DNA of 64,000 nucleotides, taken from positions 1 to 64,000 of the forward strand of contig JAMXDE010000016.1 in assembly GCA_026770025.1 (NCBI GenBank), written 5' to 3'. The translations under genes were made by a program, and so were the position numbers. The DNA comes from Craspedostauros australis. Its lineage: Eukaryota; Bacillariophyta; Bacillariophyceae; Mastogloiales; Achnanthaceae. Numbering within the stretch: position 1 is the first letter of the stretch; every line of letters starts with the position of its first letter. Below the pieces are notes generated by a model. It was given only the letters and a program-made list of their open reading frames with translations. It searched no databases and was not told the DNA's origin. Shown here one piece after another: positions 26,078-37,595 of this stretch.

Positions 26078-26487
26078 CAAAAAAATCACCATGGATATGC
26101 TCTGATATTTTGCACGATAGTCGTAGATTGAGCCAGTGTGTCCGAATAGGGGTTGTACAATTATGCTGTATGGTATCATAGAGTATTATATTCATGAGCT
26201 ATTATGTTTCGCAACGCCTGCGTCGCCTTCCTTGATGTGCGATGTTCCTCCATGGACACCACCCTTCCGCCGCAATTGTATCCACATCGATGGGTGGATT
26301 GTTGAGCTCACTCTGCGGTGTCAGCCTCTCGTTCATCTCGTGGGAGCGACGATTTGGTCATGTACTCGTACGAACTGTGACATCGTAGGAACATCGAGGC
26401 GTGCTGGGCTGTACTGTGCCGTGGTTGGTTCGTTAGTATGTAAAAGTATATGTACATGGGTGGATGGCCACCACAAGCTTTGCTTGC

Positions 26488-27486
26488 CTACAACGACCTT
26501 GGGGGGAACGTATGAAGGCCGTTGTTGTCATGTCGTCGCATCTTGAGGACCTTGCGTGATGGCATTTCAAATGCATCTTCATCGCAAAGTTCCCTGAGCT
26601 CAGGCAACGGCTGGCCTGGGATGTCGTGCTGCGGGAAGGAGGTTGCGGTGGTCGCGGACTTCGACATCGACAGCGACAGCGACGGAGCCGCGGGTAGCTG
26701 GGTCGGGGCACTCTCGCGAAGCTGGAGCTTCCACGTCTCGAGGAACTTGAGGTCGACGACTGTGCTGCGCTTGACCGGCGAGTACTGGGGGCGGTGCCTT
26801 CGGAATGGGTTGCCATCGAAGGCCTCCATCTCTGGCGAGTTGGGTAGCATGGGAGCGGGAAGTGCGAACGCGTCGTAGCTCTGGGTGCAGCGCAGACGCT
26901 TGCGCGAACTGCCCGTGCTATCGTTGCTCGCGTCATCGTCGCTGGCCACGTGGCCGAAGGATCGGTCGCAGACGTCCTCCCGGGCAGCAAAACAGAAGCG
27001 GATGCGATCCTGCTCTGCGTAGGGTTGGAGGCATTTCTCGCGGCACATTTGCGGCGGCAAGATCTTGGGGGGTGTGACGCAGCTTGGTTTGCGCTTGCGC
27101 GCGACGATCGGTGTTTGCGGTGCGGGTGATGGCAGGTCGTTCAGGCTGAGGCGGCTGAGATCCAGTACCTGTTTCTCCAGGGAGGGAGTGGCAAAGCCAT
27201 CGCCGCCAGCTGCGTTCACGTTCACATCGATGTCGGCGTTGTTGGTGTTTTCGTGGCGGCGCTTGCCATCACCGACGACGGTGCTGTAAGTCGTGGACGA
27301 TGACGATGTTGTAGAGGCCGAAGCTGTGGCACGAGTTGACATTGGTGCTGGTGAAAGAAAAGATGGCGATGTTGGCTGTGTCATGGTGGCGGAAGGAGAT
27401 TGTCGGGTCGAGCAGGTACTTGTGTCGCTGATAACGTTGCTGTTGGCAATCCTGGCGGTCGTCGTGCTCTTGCTCTTGCTTTGCAT
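26488..27486 (-). CDS. Hypothetical Ser/Thr-Pro-rich protein
   Basis: A 332-codon frame with no recognised domain. The first 75 residues are Ser/Thr/Asn-rich low complexity, and the start may be the second Met (residue 35, ATG at 27384). The rest is mostly polar and probably disordered, with short ordered-looking stretches such as LEKQVLDLSRLSLNDLP and VVDLKFLETWKLQLRE. Several S/T-P sites are present, two of which (TPPK and YSPVKR) fit the S/T-P-x-K/R consensus for cyclin-dependent kinases. A basic SRKRLRC stretch resembles an RxL cyclin-docking or nuclear-localisation motif. There is no signal peptide or membrane segment. The composition looks coding, but function is unknown, and a nuclear phosphoprotein is only a guess. 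An upstream exon is possible. The next 960 bp on the 5' side have no gene. Confidence 0.55.
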   Translation of the reverse strand: MQSKSKSTTTARIANSNVISDTSTCSTRQSPSATMTQPTSPSFLSPAPMSTRATASASTTSSSSTTYSTVVGDGKRRHENTNNADIDVNVNAAGGDGFATPSLEKQVLDLSRLSLNDLPSPAPQTPIVARKRKPSCVTPPKILPPQMCREKCLQPYAEQDRIRFCFAAREDVCDRSFGHVASDDDASNDSTGSSRKRLRCTQSYDAFALPAPMLPNSPEMEAFDGNPFRRHRPQYSPVKRSTVVDLKFLETWKLQLRESAPTQLPAAPSLSLSMSKSATTATSFPQHDIPGQPLPELRELCDEDAFEMPSRKVLKMRRHDNNGLHTFPPRSL

Positions 27487-28445
27487 GGATGTTGATGCCA
27501 GCCGACGTTTCGTTTTTGTGTGATGGTTCTGTCTTGGCCTTGTGGTGTTTGCTCAAATTGTGGCCGTTCTGTGGACCAGGATGAACGTGGCTGGTTAGAT
27601 ATGTGCACAATACCTCAGGTGGACAGATTTCAGAGGTTCTTCCCATCACTGGGGTCTTTCCAGAATCGAGCCTGGCACGTATTTGGTGCTATTTTTGTAG
27701 TATATACCATCTGAAGTGAGCATGGTATTTAGACTTTTTCGAGCGCGGTTGTGTGGTTCCAAATCGTATGCTTCCTTCATGTTTGATTACGTGAATAAAC
27801 CAATGACCTCATTGTTGTCCGTGAAATAACGCCGATTCAACGTCAGAATGGACCCTGTCTAGTTCGTGGGCGCGAACGAAGCGCGCGTGTGGGGAAGAGA
27901 GAAGGTAGGTTGACTGGAGATTTGGGGTTGTGGGGGTTTGTTGGGGATGCCAATCACCGATTGGATGCCATGGTGAAGTTGTGTTGACTGAGTGTCGTCA
28001 TCGTGATGCCGTTGATGCCGTTGATGCCATCTGTGTGGTTCCGCGTCGTCCTCACGTTCTCTCCGCTTACTTCAACGCATTGAAACCACGGCACACATCA
28101 GGAGGCATCCGAGGGTGCGCTCAATACTGGTCTTTGGAGGGCATACTGGTATGGCGGTGCATGATATTCTATGTAATAGTGGGCATGCATCTCGTTTTCT
28201 TTTTTGGCCATCATCGCCCGCCCAAGGAGGCCGTTGTGGTCTGAAATTTCAAGCAGGGCGTGCGACCTCCCGAAACGAACTGAGGAAGAAGAAAAGTCGA
28301 TGCGTGTGACGTAAATCAATGTTCGCAAGAACCATGTTTGTGAACATCTTACAGAATTGGCCATACTCAATCTCGGAAGGTGCCTTGCATCGTTTACGGA
28401 TACGTGTGCCAATCGTCTCTACATGATGACGCAGCGCATGTATGA
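27487..28445. other. Intergenic, no gene seen
   Basis: Short frames only (up to about 100 codons, mutually overlapping on both strands) with no recognisable product. It contains ATGCCGTTG-type short direct repeats around 28000-28030. The left half presumably holds the promoter and 5' UTR of the minus-strand hypothetical gene. Confidence 0.45.
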
Positions 28446-28482
28446 CCCCATTCAGGATAGAAACGTACGTTTTTGCGGATTT
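28446..28482 (+). repeat. Left inverted repeat, 37 bp
   Basis: Begins CCCCATTCAGGATAGAA and ends GTTTTTGCGGATTT, with the palindrome CGTACG near its middle. It matches the reverse complement of 35465-35501 at 36 of 37 positions; the mismatch is A here and T there at position 18. Similarity stops abruptly on both sides. Confidence 0.85.
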
Positions 28483-29347
28483 TTAAGATAAGCACTTAGA
28501 TCATCCTATTATGTTGCATAGAGTATATGAGTGAAGTTACAAGATCCTGGGCCTTATAGTTAAAAAGTTTATATTTTTCGCATTAGTCTACGACTAGAAA
28601 CGTTGAGCATGCGGACGTTGAGAGGCACGTAGGGTTCGGAATCGCCAGTCGTGCTTCGGCTCGCTGTCCAGTCGTGTCCATCATCGGCGCTCTCGCATTT
28701 CGCACGGGTGAGACGGTTGGGTGCGAAGAAATGATGAGGATTGCGCAGTGGCGGCAGGCTTGCTGCGGCCGATGCTTCGTCTGGGCTGCCGATCAGGCAT
28801 CGCAATCCAGAGTTGTGGGTTGGTGGGTAATCCAGATCTTGATGCCCAGCTTGACTTCCACACTGCTTTGTTCTCTGTTCTGCTGCTATTCACGGCCATC
28901 GTTGGCTTCTGGCCGTTGTTCATCTGCTTTGCTCTTGGCTTTTTGTTTCAGTGTCAATTACTTGATTCTTCCGAATTGAACGCAGTTTTGTGTATTTTCC
29001 CGTTTCCGGAGACGCATGATTTTCTTGTTCTCAACGTATTTCACGTTTTGGACGAGAACAAAGGCCTGACGTCATCAAATATTGATTCCAAATTTCTGAT
29101 TTCTGATCATGTGTCGGCGAGAGGTGTTCTCCACGATAGTGTTTGAATTTTCAGTGACCAATCAATTCTTCTCGATGTAGCATAATATCTTCACGAAAGA
29201 GGGACAGACCTTGTATTTGGCAGTGAATACCAGCAGCAGTTGGGGTCTTGGTGGGAGAGAGTGCAACTCGTGATCCTGTTGTGTTGGGTGCAATCTCTCC
29301 AAGTTCGCCAACCTCTATCGCACCCACACACCACAAGCTACGATTCC

Positions 29348-29381
<34 letters not shown>

Positions 29382-31500
29382 ACAATCTAACCACAAAAGC
29401 AGCTCCTGAAGAATCTGCGTTGTGACCGCCAGTTGTCATGATCAGAGATTGTTCCATGGAAGCAATTGAAAGTGCAACTGGCATTCATTACTGAATTCAT
29501 TGTTGGGGGCAACACGCATCTTGCACACTCAAAATTTGTCACTCTGCCTGGGAAACCTTTGACCGCGCGAGATGTTTGCGCTCCGCGCGTGCAACACTTG
29601 TGATGTTGACATCTGTCGAAGGACCACTTTCGATTTGCATTGTCCACGTCGCGTGCAATGATTGGTGTAAAAACAAGTCCATTTGGTCGAGGGTTGTGAC
29701 ATGTTGGTGATTCCTTCGGTCTCTCTTGGGTCATTCATCCAAGGACTGTCGGATGAAGGATCAGGCATGTGCTGCCGGGATCGATCAGTGTTTGCAGATC
29801 AAGATGGTGGCACTCAAGTATCAGATCGGTGTTGCCCCTGGCATCTGGCCTAGCATGAGTATCCATTTGATTTTCATTCTTTCCATGCTTTGTGACCGAC
29901 GGCAAAGGTATGAGCTTAATGCTCAACTCGATTGCAGCGGACAATGATGGCGATAGTAGTATTCAATGACATGAAAGTTGCTGGATGGTCCAAGTGTTGA
30001 GGGTTCGCACACAGCAGTATAGCATGATGCATGCCATGCAACAGAGATGAAGAACAACTCCAACGCAATACGCACCATGTGGTGTCAGAGTCTGAGCCAC
30101 GAATGCAATGTTCCCATACACGCACAATGCCATCACCGATGCACTTACCTGGTGCAGGGCACCCCATCTTCTGCATGCTTTTTGCAATCCTCCCATCAAC
30201 CCTCTTCCGGTGTCGCCTTGCGCATGTGGACGACTGACCCATAGAAGCAACGTCTGCACGAGGCAACCGATCTTGCGATCGGCGTATTCCAACAACAATG
30301 GACCCCACATGACAGGGTATGTGAGCAGTCATCTCCCCTCTTCCAATATCTTCTCCTCACTTCTTTCCATCGTCAGGCGCACCCTGACACAAAGTCGGCA
30401 TACGTCTCAAGTCTAGTGTATGCCATCTGGGATCTGTGCGCATTATCAACATCTAGATCGAAATTAGGTACCCATCTCCCATGACTGAAACGTGATTCAC
30501 TATTTTTGATTCGACTCGATTTGAGAGTATAGTCGAGTGAGTCTTGATACACGATTGATATTCGGTCACTACGGTCATCGAGCATGACGTAGGCACTGAC
30601 ATCATCGTATGACGTCAGAGGATCGGTCATTGTGATCCTCGGAATCGAGATTATGTTTTAGTCATGGTACACTGACCTGTCTAGCCATGCCGAGTGCATC
30701 ATCGAGCACGTGGCAACAATACTTAGGATCCAGAACAACATCGTCAGAGGTGATGCATGCACCTTGTCGACGTAGACGGATCAATCCATATGTGATCAAA
30801 CAGAGATCAAGATTAGGCAAGACCAGGAGAGATGAAGAAAGACCCAAAGGCAAGAATAACACGGAGTATCGTGTAGATCAACATACCATCTTGGGCAATG
30901 TTTTAGAAAAGACTGCAAGAGAAACCACAAGGTAATCGAGCAGCACGTTAGCAACCGTGCATTAGGCACCATCATTAGAAATAGGAGATCATCATCTCAT
31001 AATCCAAACTCAATCATCAATTGAACACAACCTATTAGAACAACAACAAACACCAAACATCTCCAACTCCACCTGACGGATTGATCACCCTGGCGGCGTA
31101 GTAAGTGCAGTGTTTGGTGCTCCCCTCTTGTCCTGTGTGTAATTGCTGATTATCACGCATGGCCAGAGTAGGAAGGCATAATATGGCCAAGGCCCAAGCT
31201 CCAACTACATGGCAACCAACTTGTGTACGTTGCTGCTGCGTATTCTGGTGTATGCAGAGCCTGACAGGACTGTTTCCATGACTGCACCGAATGCTGATCG
31301 CTGGATGCACTAAAACACTGACATCGGCGCGTGTGTAGAGGCAGCATCTTTGCCCAGTCGCCAACAGCCAAGTTTTCGCAACCTGGGCACATTCCATGCA
31401 GACATATAGATGCGGCGCATCGCTAGTCCCATGCATTGTTGCCTCCTCCTCATGCTTGTAGCCTGCGTTGCAACACATCTCACCTATTCTAGTCATTCAA
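28483..31500. other. Interior left part of the putative element, no gene seen
   Basis: No frame longer than about 155 codons, and none with a recognisable motif. At 30594-30614 there are two TGACGT-type words (ATGACGTAGG, TATGACGTCAGAGG). An 82-codon + frame at 30687-30935 is Arg/Lys-rich in its middle but has no assignable family. I treat the stretch as non-coding or decayed sequence. Confidence 0.4.
29347..29391 (+). repeat. (AAC)n microsatellite
   Basis: A run of AAC trinucleotides with one ACG interruption. It lies in a region (28483-31500) where I see no gene, only short overlapping frames with no family resemblance. Confidence 0.8.
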
Positions 31501-34500
31501 TGCTGCCAACACGGATACCCTGGGCAGCCAACGCGCTCTCGTGGTATGATCGTTGCTCGTTGCATGTGACCTTCGCCGAGTTTCTGCCAAGTATTTGAAC
31601 GGATTGACTGATGACAATCATGAGCCAAAAGAATTGATTCTGATGGTGCAGAGGCCATCAGCAATGAACCGCGACTGTGCTCATGGCATACCATTTCACT
31701 GTTGCCATTGCCCTCGTCATGGCGCATTCGACGTGTTCCATTCTCCAATGATGCAGGTTGGGCATAAAGCCCGACGCACAGGCTCGCATCAGCAATCTGA
31801 CCACCACACATATGCGAATGAGCTCGGTTGTGATGTGTTTTCCTCAACTCTCGTGTCGGTTGTACTGCATCTTCTTTCGGCTGTCTATCACTGTGGCGAA
31901 CTCCTCGCACAATGGACACCACAGCTGGTGCTTGAGTTTTGTTCTCCTGATGAGGTGGGGTCAGAGTTTAATAGAGATGGAGGGATTCACAATGACTGCT
32001 GCAAGGATAGACTTGAACGGCAGTTGCAAATCTTGCCGTATTCGCTTGTAGGATGGCCAGTCAATCATGAGAGCCTTCATTTCCGTTCGGTGCGCTTACA
32101 TCAACTACCTTGGCCCCATGTGTTCATCCGCATCCTTGGGGGCATCGTCTGTGCTTTCTTTGTGGGCTACTGCCTGTACTTTTCTTGTCCCCACTTCCGC
32201 TTCCACGTTCTTCATGATCTTTGCTTTCAGCTTATTCGCACAATGCTTTATTCACCTGATACATTTTCTGATTAGTCCGTCCTGGTATGTGCTGAAACGT
32301 CTTTTCCTCCAGACACATGATTATTGGCATAAGAGACACACTAGAGAACATCAGAGATTCGGTCTGGCCACCACCTGGCAATCATGTGACGCCAAGTTTA
32401 ACTTGATCTACTTCCCAACTAAACCTGAAGTGACACCACCTTCAATGACCTCAAGATTCATCAATGGAATGTGGAATCGACAGAGCCATGGAATGGTGAT
32501 GAGTGACATGGACACAGGAGACGTCATTGCCACATCATGGGTCATCTCCACATCAGAACAAGATTGCAAAGATGCATGACCGAGAGCTGTCCTTGAACAC
32601 AGCAACATGAGATACAACTCAATGAAGATAACATAGATTCAGAAGTCACTCTACCCAATCAGTGCCTTCGTTACACCAGCTCATTGCCATCTTCCTGAAA
32701 GACTTGATCTCTCTTGACGGATTCGTGTGATTTCGCTGTTTACAATAACAGGATAACACAGCTCCTCCACAGGCTGTTCTGACTCTTGAAGGTGGACAGA
32801 GGTGTTCAAATGCTCTCACACATGTGTGTGGATGGTCTTGCTGGACTCGTGAACACAACCACAGATGACCCATCTGGATCCTTCGAGATGGTACGTAACA
32901 TTTTTGGAATTCACTCTGTGTTGATTGTTGTTGCTGAGCCAAGGCTGCTTCATCTGGAAGGAGAATAAGTTCAAAGAGGATAGGCTTGTTAGACTTGGTG
33001 CTTTGAAGATGGTTCTGGACAAGGGGCAAATGAGGGAGGATTCGAATTCATCTTCCATGCTGCGACCATTGAGGTTGGGATCAGCAGGGAAGATGTGAGC
33101 TGATGCATCCTGGCAGTTCACATGGAAGACAGCATGACCAGGGGTCTGTGTGGAATGGAATAACACTGTCCCTGGTAGTTTATCATTGTGCACCTGGGAC
33201 GGAAAGTTGTTGCACAAGTTGCTGTTCAAGGAAATCGCCTCCTTGGCAATGATAGGCGTCTGCATTCGTTCCCCGCGCAACCTTGTGGAAAATGCTACCG
33301 ACATATGCCGATGAGCATCACGGACAGTGCCAACGTTCTGATTGCCCATGGACCAATTTCAAAGGTTGTACATGGGGGAGAATCCAATTGGCAGTGAGCT
33401 CTTGTCATGGTCACAAGGTCACAATCATGTTGGCTGTGGAGGATGGGACCCAGTTTGCTCAAATCCAGCCGACTTGGTGTTGCAAGGCAGTTCAAAGCCA
33501 TTTCGATTGGCACTCCTTCCTTGTGGTTGTTGGAATCATGATGATATCACCAGTTGCAGGAGTATTAGACCTTGTTTTGACATCTGGTGTCCTGAGCGTA
33601 TATGGTGCATGGCACGGGCCACTGCTGTAAAAATGGTGGCAGGATGAGGAGGTGTGGCTGCAAGGAACCTTGCACAATGCCTCCTGCCTCCTCTTCTTGT
33701 TCCTGTTCCGCTGCTGCTGGAGTTGGCACGCCCTCTGTTGCGGATCGAATTGGTACTGCTGATCCTGATGTAATTAAGGATCCTGGTGCAGCCAAAGATA
33801 TCAGGATTTGTACCAACAAAGGCACACAGTTCTTGCTGGAACCTGTCTTCTGTTGACACCAATGGCACAATAGCCAGCAACTCTCTCCAGTTTTGTACAG
33901 ACTGCACAAAAGGGTGCATGGTTGATGTCTTGGCGTGCTCTTCACAACAGGAGTAGATGAGATGATGCTGCTATTGCTGCTACTCAATCCTATTGGTTCT
34001 TCTCCAGCAACCTCCACGGTTCTGATGTATGTGCATGTTCCAAGGATGTTGGTGGCTGGAGGCTTTGGATGCAGTCGTCATGATGGCCATGTTGTCTCTT
34101 GTGGCCACCTGCTTGCCTGCTGATGGTTGGATGGTTGGAGGGACGGAGGGAGGGACAATGCCATCTATTCGTGTATCGTGCAAGCTCACATGGGATGCTG
34201 TGAAAAGCATGGACCTGGCCTGGTAGAAGTATGATGGGTCTGTACATGTATGGGAGAGCAGAATTGATGTGAGGTGTGTCTGTGGACGGATCTTTTCCCA
34301 GAGTATACCATGCTCAGCACCAACATTGCAATACGTTGGCAGTGCATGCCAGGTTGACTACTTCCATGGGTGCATGGAAAAGTTGGTGGATGGATGGGCC
34401 AGCCCATGTGATAATGCTGGAATAGACTGTATTCCATGTCGAAGGCAAGGATGGCAACAGTCGAGAAAAACTGTCACACTCAACGCACCCTCCCACAGAT

Positions 34501-34822
34501 CACCAGATGCAAAACGTTGAACGGATCATCCGATGTGACCGCAGCAGCCAAAAAAGCTGTCGCGGCTAGTAGCAGTCTGCCCTTGACTTTGCTTCCCCTG
34601 CAAAACCAGATACGAAACACTCTTTGGCTGATCTGCACCATCACTGGTTGTCCGATTCTCAGCAGAATGGTTTGACAGTAGAGCCCATTCTCGTGTTGTT
34701 TGTCTGCTCGATCCTTCAAAATGACAAATTCAACGTCTGTCCCACCACCAGGATCAGAAGCACCAAAACGTGCTCTGACGCCAGATCATGCAAACGGAAC
34801 CATGGAATTGGAAAAAATGTGG
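31500..34822 (-). pseudogene. Fragmentary minus-strand coding-like sequence (decayed or intron-rich gene)
   Basis: Translating the minus strand gives successive segments that read like ordinary protein but lie in different frames with stops between them. Examples, from 5' to 3' on the minus strand, are FGASDPGGGTDVEFVILKD (about 34780-34700), QNWRELLAIVPLVSTED (near 33880), PSQVHNDKLPGTVLFHS (near 33200), KIMKNVEAEVGTRKVQ (near 32230), ALMIDWPSYKRIRQDLQLP (near 32060) and QLWCPLCEEFATVIDSRKK (near 31910). The last has a CxxC pair. I cannot tie them to a known family or join them with convincing splice sites. Decay of one gene, for example one carried by the surrounding element, explains frames that change without splice signals. 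An intron-rich divergent gene is the alternative. Confidence 0.3.
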
Positions 34823-34972
34823 TCATTTGGTACCTTCTTCCAGCCCAAATCGTGTTGCGATTTGCACAATGATGGCTGCCACAACAGGAAAGGTCAAAAT
34901 CAACCAACAAGCACTGAAACACAACAAAGGAAACAACACTGCCGCCACCAGTATCTTTCCGCGTCGTGCCAT
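34823..34972 (-). CDS. Short ORF with N-terminal membrane anchor, 49 codons
   Basis: ATG at 34972 opens a frame beginning MARRGKILVAAVLFPLLCFS. A basic N-terminus (MARRGK) is followed by about 30 hydrophobic residues (7-36) with a Cys pair, then RFGLEEGTK and a stop. This is the shape of a signal anchor in a type II membrane protein. The minus-strand fragments that follow could be its continuation after an intron or a frameshift, but I could not find a junction that keeps frame. It may be the first exon of the decayed gene downstream or a chance ORF. Confidence 0.25.
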   Translation of the reverse strand: MARRGKILVAAVLFPLLCFSACWLILTFPVVAAIIVQIATRFGLEEGTK

Positions 34973-35464
34973 CAGGTCAGCAAGGGGAGAGATGCAGGTT
35001 GCGCAGGACTTTGTATGTACAAACTAAGCTTAACATTAAATAGTATAATATCATACAATATTTTGCATACCACAGGATAAGCCACTGTGATCCATTACAT
35101 TATAGAATACTGTGTTGTGTGGTATTCGCAAGTGTTGCTGTTGCTGTGAACATGGACGTGCAGGAACGCTGCCACCAACGCTGTGCTGTTTGACACAACA
35201 CACACACAAACGAGGAAGCACACAACAGAACCAAATCACCAACAACGCAAGGAATCAAGGCAACACCGAATCTGCGACAACGTCACCATCCACAACATTG
35301 GATTCCATTGCCGTCTGATATCGACCGTCAAAGACGTCATCAATTTCGTCCGCGGTGAAGACAAGTCAGCCAGGTATTTGTGTCGTAAAAGCTAGCTAAA
35401 TAAATCTAACCCTAATTGACAACGCGGCGTATAGTTATCTAAATATATCACGTTTTACGATGTC

Positions 35465-35501
35465 AAATCCGCAAAAACGTACGATTCTATCCTGAATGGG
35501 G
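35465..35501 (-). repeat. Right inverted repeat, 37 bp
   Basis: Read on the minus strand it begins CCCCATTCAGGATAGAAT and matches the left copy at 28446-28482 with one mismatch. Just inside, at 35406-35415, lies CTAACCCTAA, two copies of a CCCTAA-like word. That is too short to call telomeric. Confidence 0.85.
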
Positions 35502-36587
35502 CCGTATTTAGGAGTTGCAACAAGGCCTGTCCGTCCCAGGTTTTATCCTCCCGGAAAGTATGTTTCGTTGCGTCGTGTTGCGTCGCGTTGAACTATCGGA
35601 ATACGTAAATCGCACAGAGGTGGAGGTGGCTGGTGACATCACCAACAGCCCAATGTCATCTCCGACTGGAAGTGGAGGAGGAATTCGTATGTCTGGATCA
35701 GCTATCCGCAAGGGTACCCGCAAACAAGTTCGTGCGTGCCTTGGAGATGGTGATTCTCGGCTCTGCTCCGCTCCACACCTCCAAAAGGTTGTCTCAAAAG
35801 ATCCCGCGTCTTTCAGACATACTACTACGTATTCGCAGCAGGCGCGATACGTACAAGAGCTGTAACGATTGTTTCTCATCTGCCATTGCTTGTGGCTTCG
35901 GTCGTATTGCGTAGTATGCAATAGACGTTGTGACGCTGAGCAACAATTGCAAGTACGGGACGAGTTTGCTTTAAAGGTGGAGGACGTGTCGTGGCAATGC
36001 TCAGCTTTTTTTCATTTGTACCGCAACTACGCACTATACTTACGAGTATTGTAGTGGCATGATACATACTCGTGCTCTGCATTGTACTTGTGGCATCTCA
36101 CAAGTTGGTCTGGTTCTTGTGCCAATGACGAGGGTTGCAAAACAGTTGCGCATTGCAATTGGTATTGTTACGCGGATGGAATCCTCTACATCCTCTGGTG
36201 CAGAGAAGGAGTTTATGAACTGCTGTCAAAACTGCTATCCGAAAAACGCACGTGTAAGTTCTACCTGTCGACAACTTCAGCAAAGTGTGCTCTGACACCG
36301 CGAAAGCGCTTCGTGCGAAGCAAATCTAGACTAGTCTATATAGACTTCATTCAACACAAACAAGAACGTTGGAAAGCATGCACAGACGAAGGACAACAAC
36401 GAATCGAGAACAAGAGAGAGCCAGAACGACGAATCTCCAACAGAAACACCAGGAAGGGCCGCACATCTCATGGGTTGGCTGCGCGATCCATCACCGTTGG
36501 AATTGCTGACGACGCGATCACAACTTCAGAGATTTTGCACCTACCTCCTCGTATTAGTCCGATTCCCGCAATTGGAACTAAGCAACC
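35502..36587. other. Upstream region of the HAD gene, no gene seen
   Basis: Frames of 116 codons (35515-35865, +) and 137 codons (35508-35921, -) cover the same bases and neither resembles a known family. The last few hundred bases are probably the promoter and 5' UTR of the phosphatase gene. They contain the palindrome TCTATATAGA at 36335-36344 and a TACGAGTA word at 36041-36048. Confidence 0.4.
36335..36344 (+). promoter_or_regulatory. Possible TATA-like element upstream of the HAD gene
   Basis: TCTATATAGA, a palindromic A/T-rich word just after CTAGACTAG, about 245 bp before the ATG of the phosphatase gene. Position and sequence fit a TATA box with a 5' UTR of about 200 nt, but there is no direct evidence of transcription start. 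Confidence 0.25.
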
Positions 36588-37595
36588 ATGGTCCCTAAAC
36601 CTGACGACACGGAGGCATGCAAGGCTGATGCCAACGGAGACGCTGCTGTGGTGGCCGCATTGGAGAACGACGATCGCACATTCAAGGCAGTCTTCCTGGA
36701 TCTAGATGGCACGTTGCTGCGGTCCAACCACAAGCTCTCGGACAGGACCGTCGAGTATCTGCGGGACTTGGATGCCAAAGGCTTCTTCGTTGCCATCGCG
36801 ACGGGACGCGACATCTCGACCGTGTACGAGCACATAATCAAGTTGAACTTCCCCTCCCACCCGACGCCGGTCATTTGCTCCAACGGTGCGCGTGGGCTGC
36901 TGTGCAACGTCGAAAAGCCCACGAACATCAGCGATGATGCGCATGTGACATTCGACGTGCTGTTCGAGACGCCCGTCCCCAAGCACGTCGCCACGGAAGT
37001 CATCCAGCTCTCCAAGTCGTTGGGCTGCTGCTGCCAGTTCTACGTGGCGCAAAAGATCTACGCGGATCCGTCGCGGGATCAACATTTCGAGCACACTGAG
37101 AAGTACCAGCAATTGACCGGATGCGAGACGGTATACGTCAAGGATGATTTCCGGGCCGCGCTGGAAATCGGATTGCCGTCCAAGATGCTGGTGCTTTGCG
37201 CCGACCCGGACAGCATCCTGGTGAAGTTCCAGAGCCACATGGAGGCAACATTTGCCAACCCTGAGGATCGGCCAACGCTCATCCGCGGCAATTGGTTCCT
37301 GGAGGTGCTGCACCCGTCCATTTGCAAGGGAGTCGGCCTTGAGAAGATGTGCAAGCATTTCCACATGCCGTTATCGGAGGTCATTGCGTTTGGGGATGGC
37401 GACAACGACCTGGAGTTCATTCAGATGGCTGGCAGAGGCGTCGTCATGAAGAACGGCCGGGATATGGTCAAGGAGGCTGGGGATGTGGTCATCCCATACA
37501 CGAACGACGAGGACGGTGTCATCCAGACTCTCAAGGTGATGGAATTTGCTGGTCATCTACGATTTGGTGCAGGCTTGGGCGTCAAGCAAACTTGA
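36588..37595 (+). CDS. HAD-superfamily (type IIB, Cof-like) phosphatase
   Basis: A 335-residue haloacid-dehalogenase hydrolase, most likely a cytosolic phosphatase acting on a small phosphorylated metabolite such as a sugar phosphate or nucleotide. All four HAD motifs are present. Motif I is DLDGT at 38-42 (nucleophile D38, acid D40), motif II is ATGR at 71-74, and the motif III lysine is in CKGVGLEK (K247). Motif IV is GDGDND at 269-274, which binds Mg2+. SNGA at 98-101 and the roughly 150-residue cap between motifs II and III are typical of the Cof/YidA (IIB) branch, and length is slightly above the bacterial norm (about 270). The first 30 residues are a polar extension without a targeting signal. 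ATG in ACCATGG is a good start context. The gene is intronless and converges with the LRR gene 382 bp downstream. Substrate cannot be read from sequence. Confidence 0.92.
   Translation: MVPKPDDTEACKADANGDAAVVAALENDDRTFKAVFLDLDGTLLRSNHKLSDRTVEYLRDLDAKGFFVAIATGRDISTVYEHIIKLNFPSHPTPVICSNGARGLLCNVEKPTNISDDAHVTFDVLFETPVPKHVATEVIQLSKSLGCCCQFYVAQKIYADPSRDQHFEHTEKYQQLTGCETVYVKDDFRAALEIGLPSKMLVLCADPDSILVKFQSHMEATFANPEDRPTLIRGNWFLEVLHPSICKGVGLEKMCKHFHMPLSEVIAFGDGDNDLEFIQMAGRGVVMKNGRDMVKEAGDVVIPYTNDEDGVIQTLKVMEFAGHLRFGAGLGVKQT

Larger units (their letters stand above)
28446..35501. mobile_element. Putative 7.1-kb element bounded by inverted repeats
   Basis: The two ends are a 37-bp inverted repeat with one mismatch, pointing inward, and nothing else of comparable length links them. 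The interior has lower coding density than the flanking genes, microsatellites, and several short coding-like fragments. Most of these are on the minus strand and in changing frames, as in a decayed element. I could not find a transposase, reverse transcriptase or integrase motif, and no direct target-site duplication is obvious next to the ends. It may equally be two solitary copies of a shared short repeat that happen to face each other. Confidence 0.35.

Noticed and set aside
31553-32275. A 240-codon + strand frame inside the putative element.
   Set aside because: His/Cys/Leu-rich with no family resemblance. The opposite strand over the same bases gives more natural protein fragments.
35406-35415. 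CTAACCCTAA as a telomeric remnant.
   Set aside because: Only ten bases; such words occur by chance.
28446-35501. Identification of the 7-kb region as a piggyBac element because the ends begin with CCC.
   Set aside because: The flanks are not TTAA, there is no recognisable DDE transposase frame, and the inner peptides do not match that family convincingly.
36082-36705. A 207-codon + frame overlapping the start of the phosphatase gene.
   Set aside because: Different frame from the HAD protein, no motif, and it mostly reads the 5' UTR.
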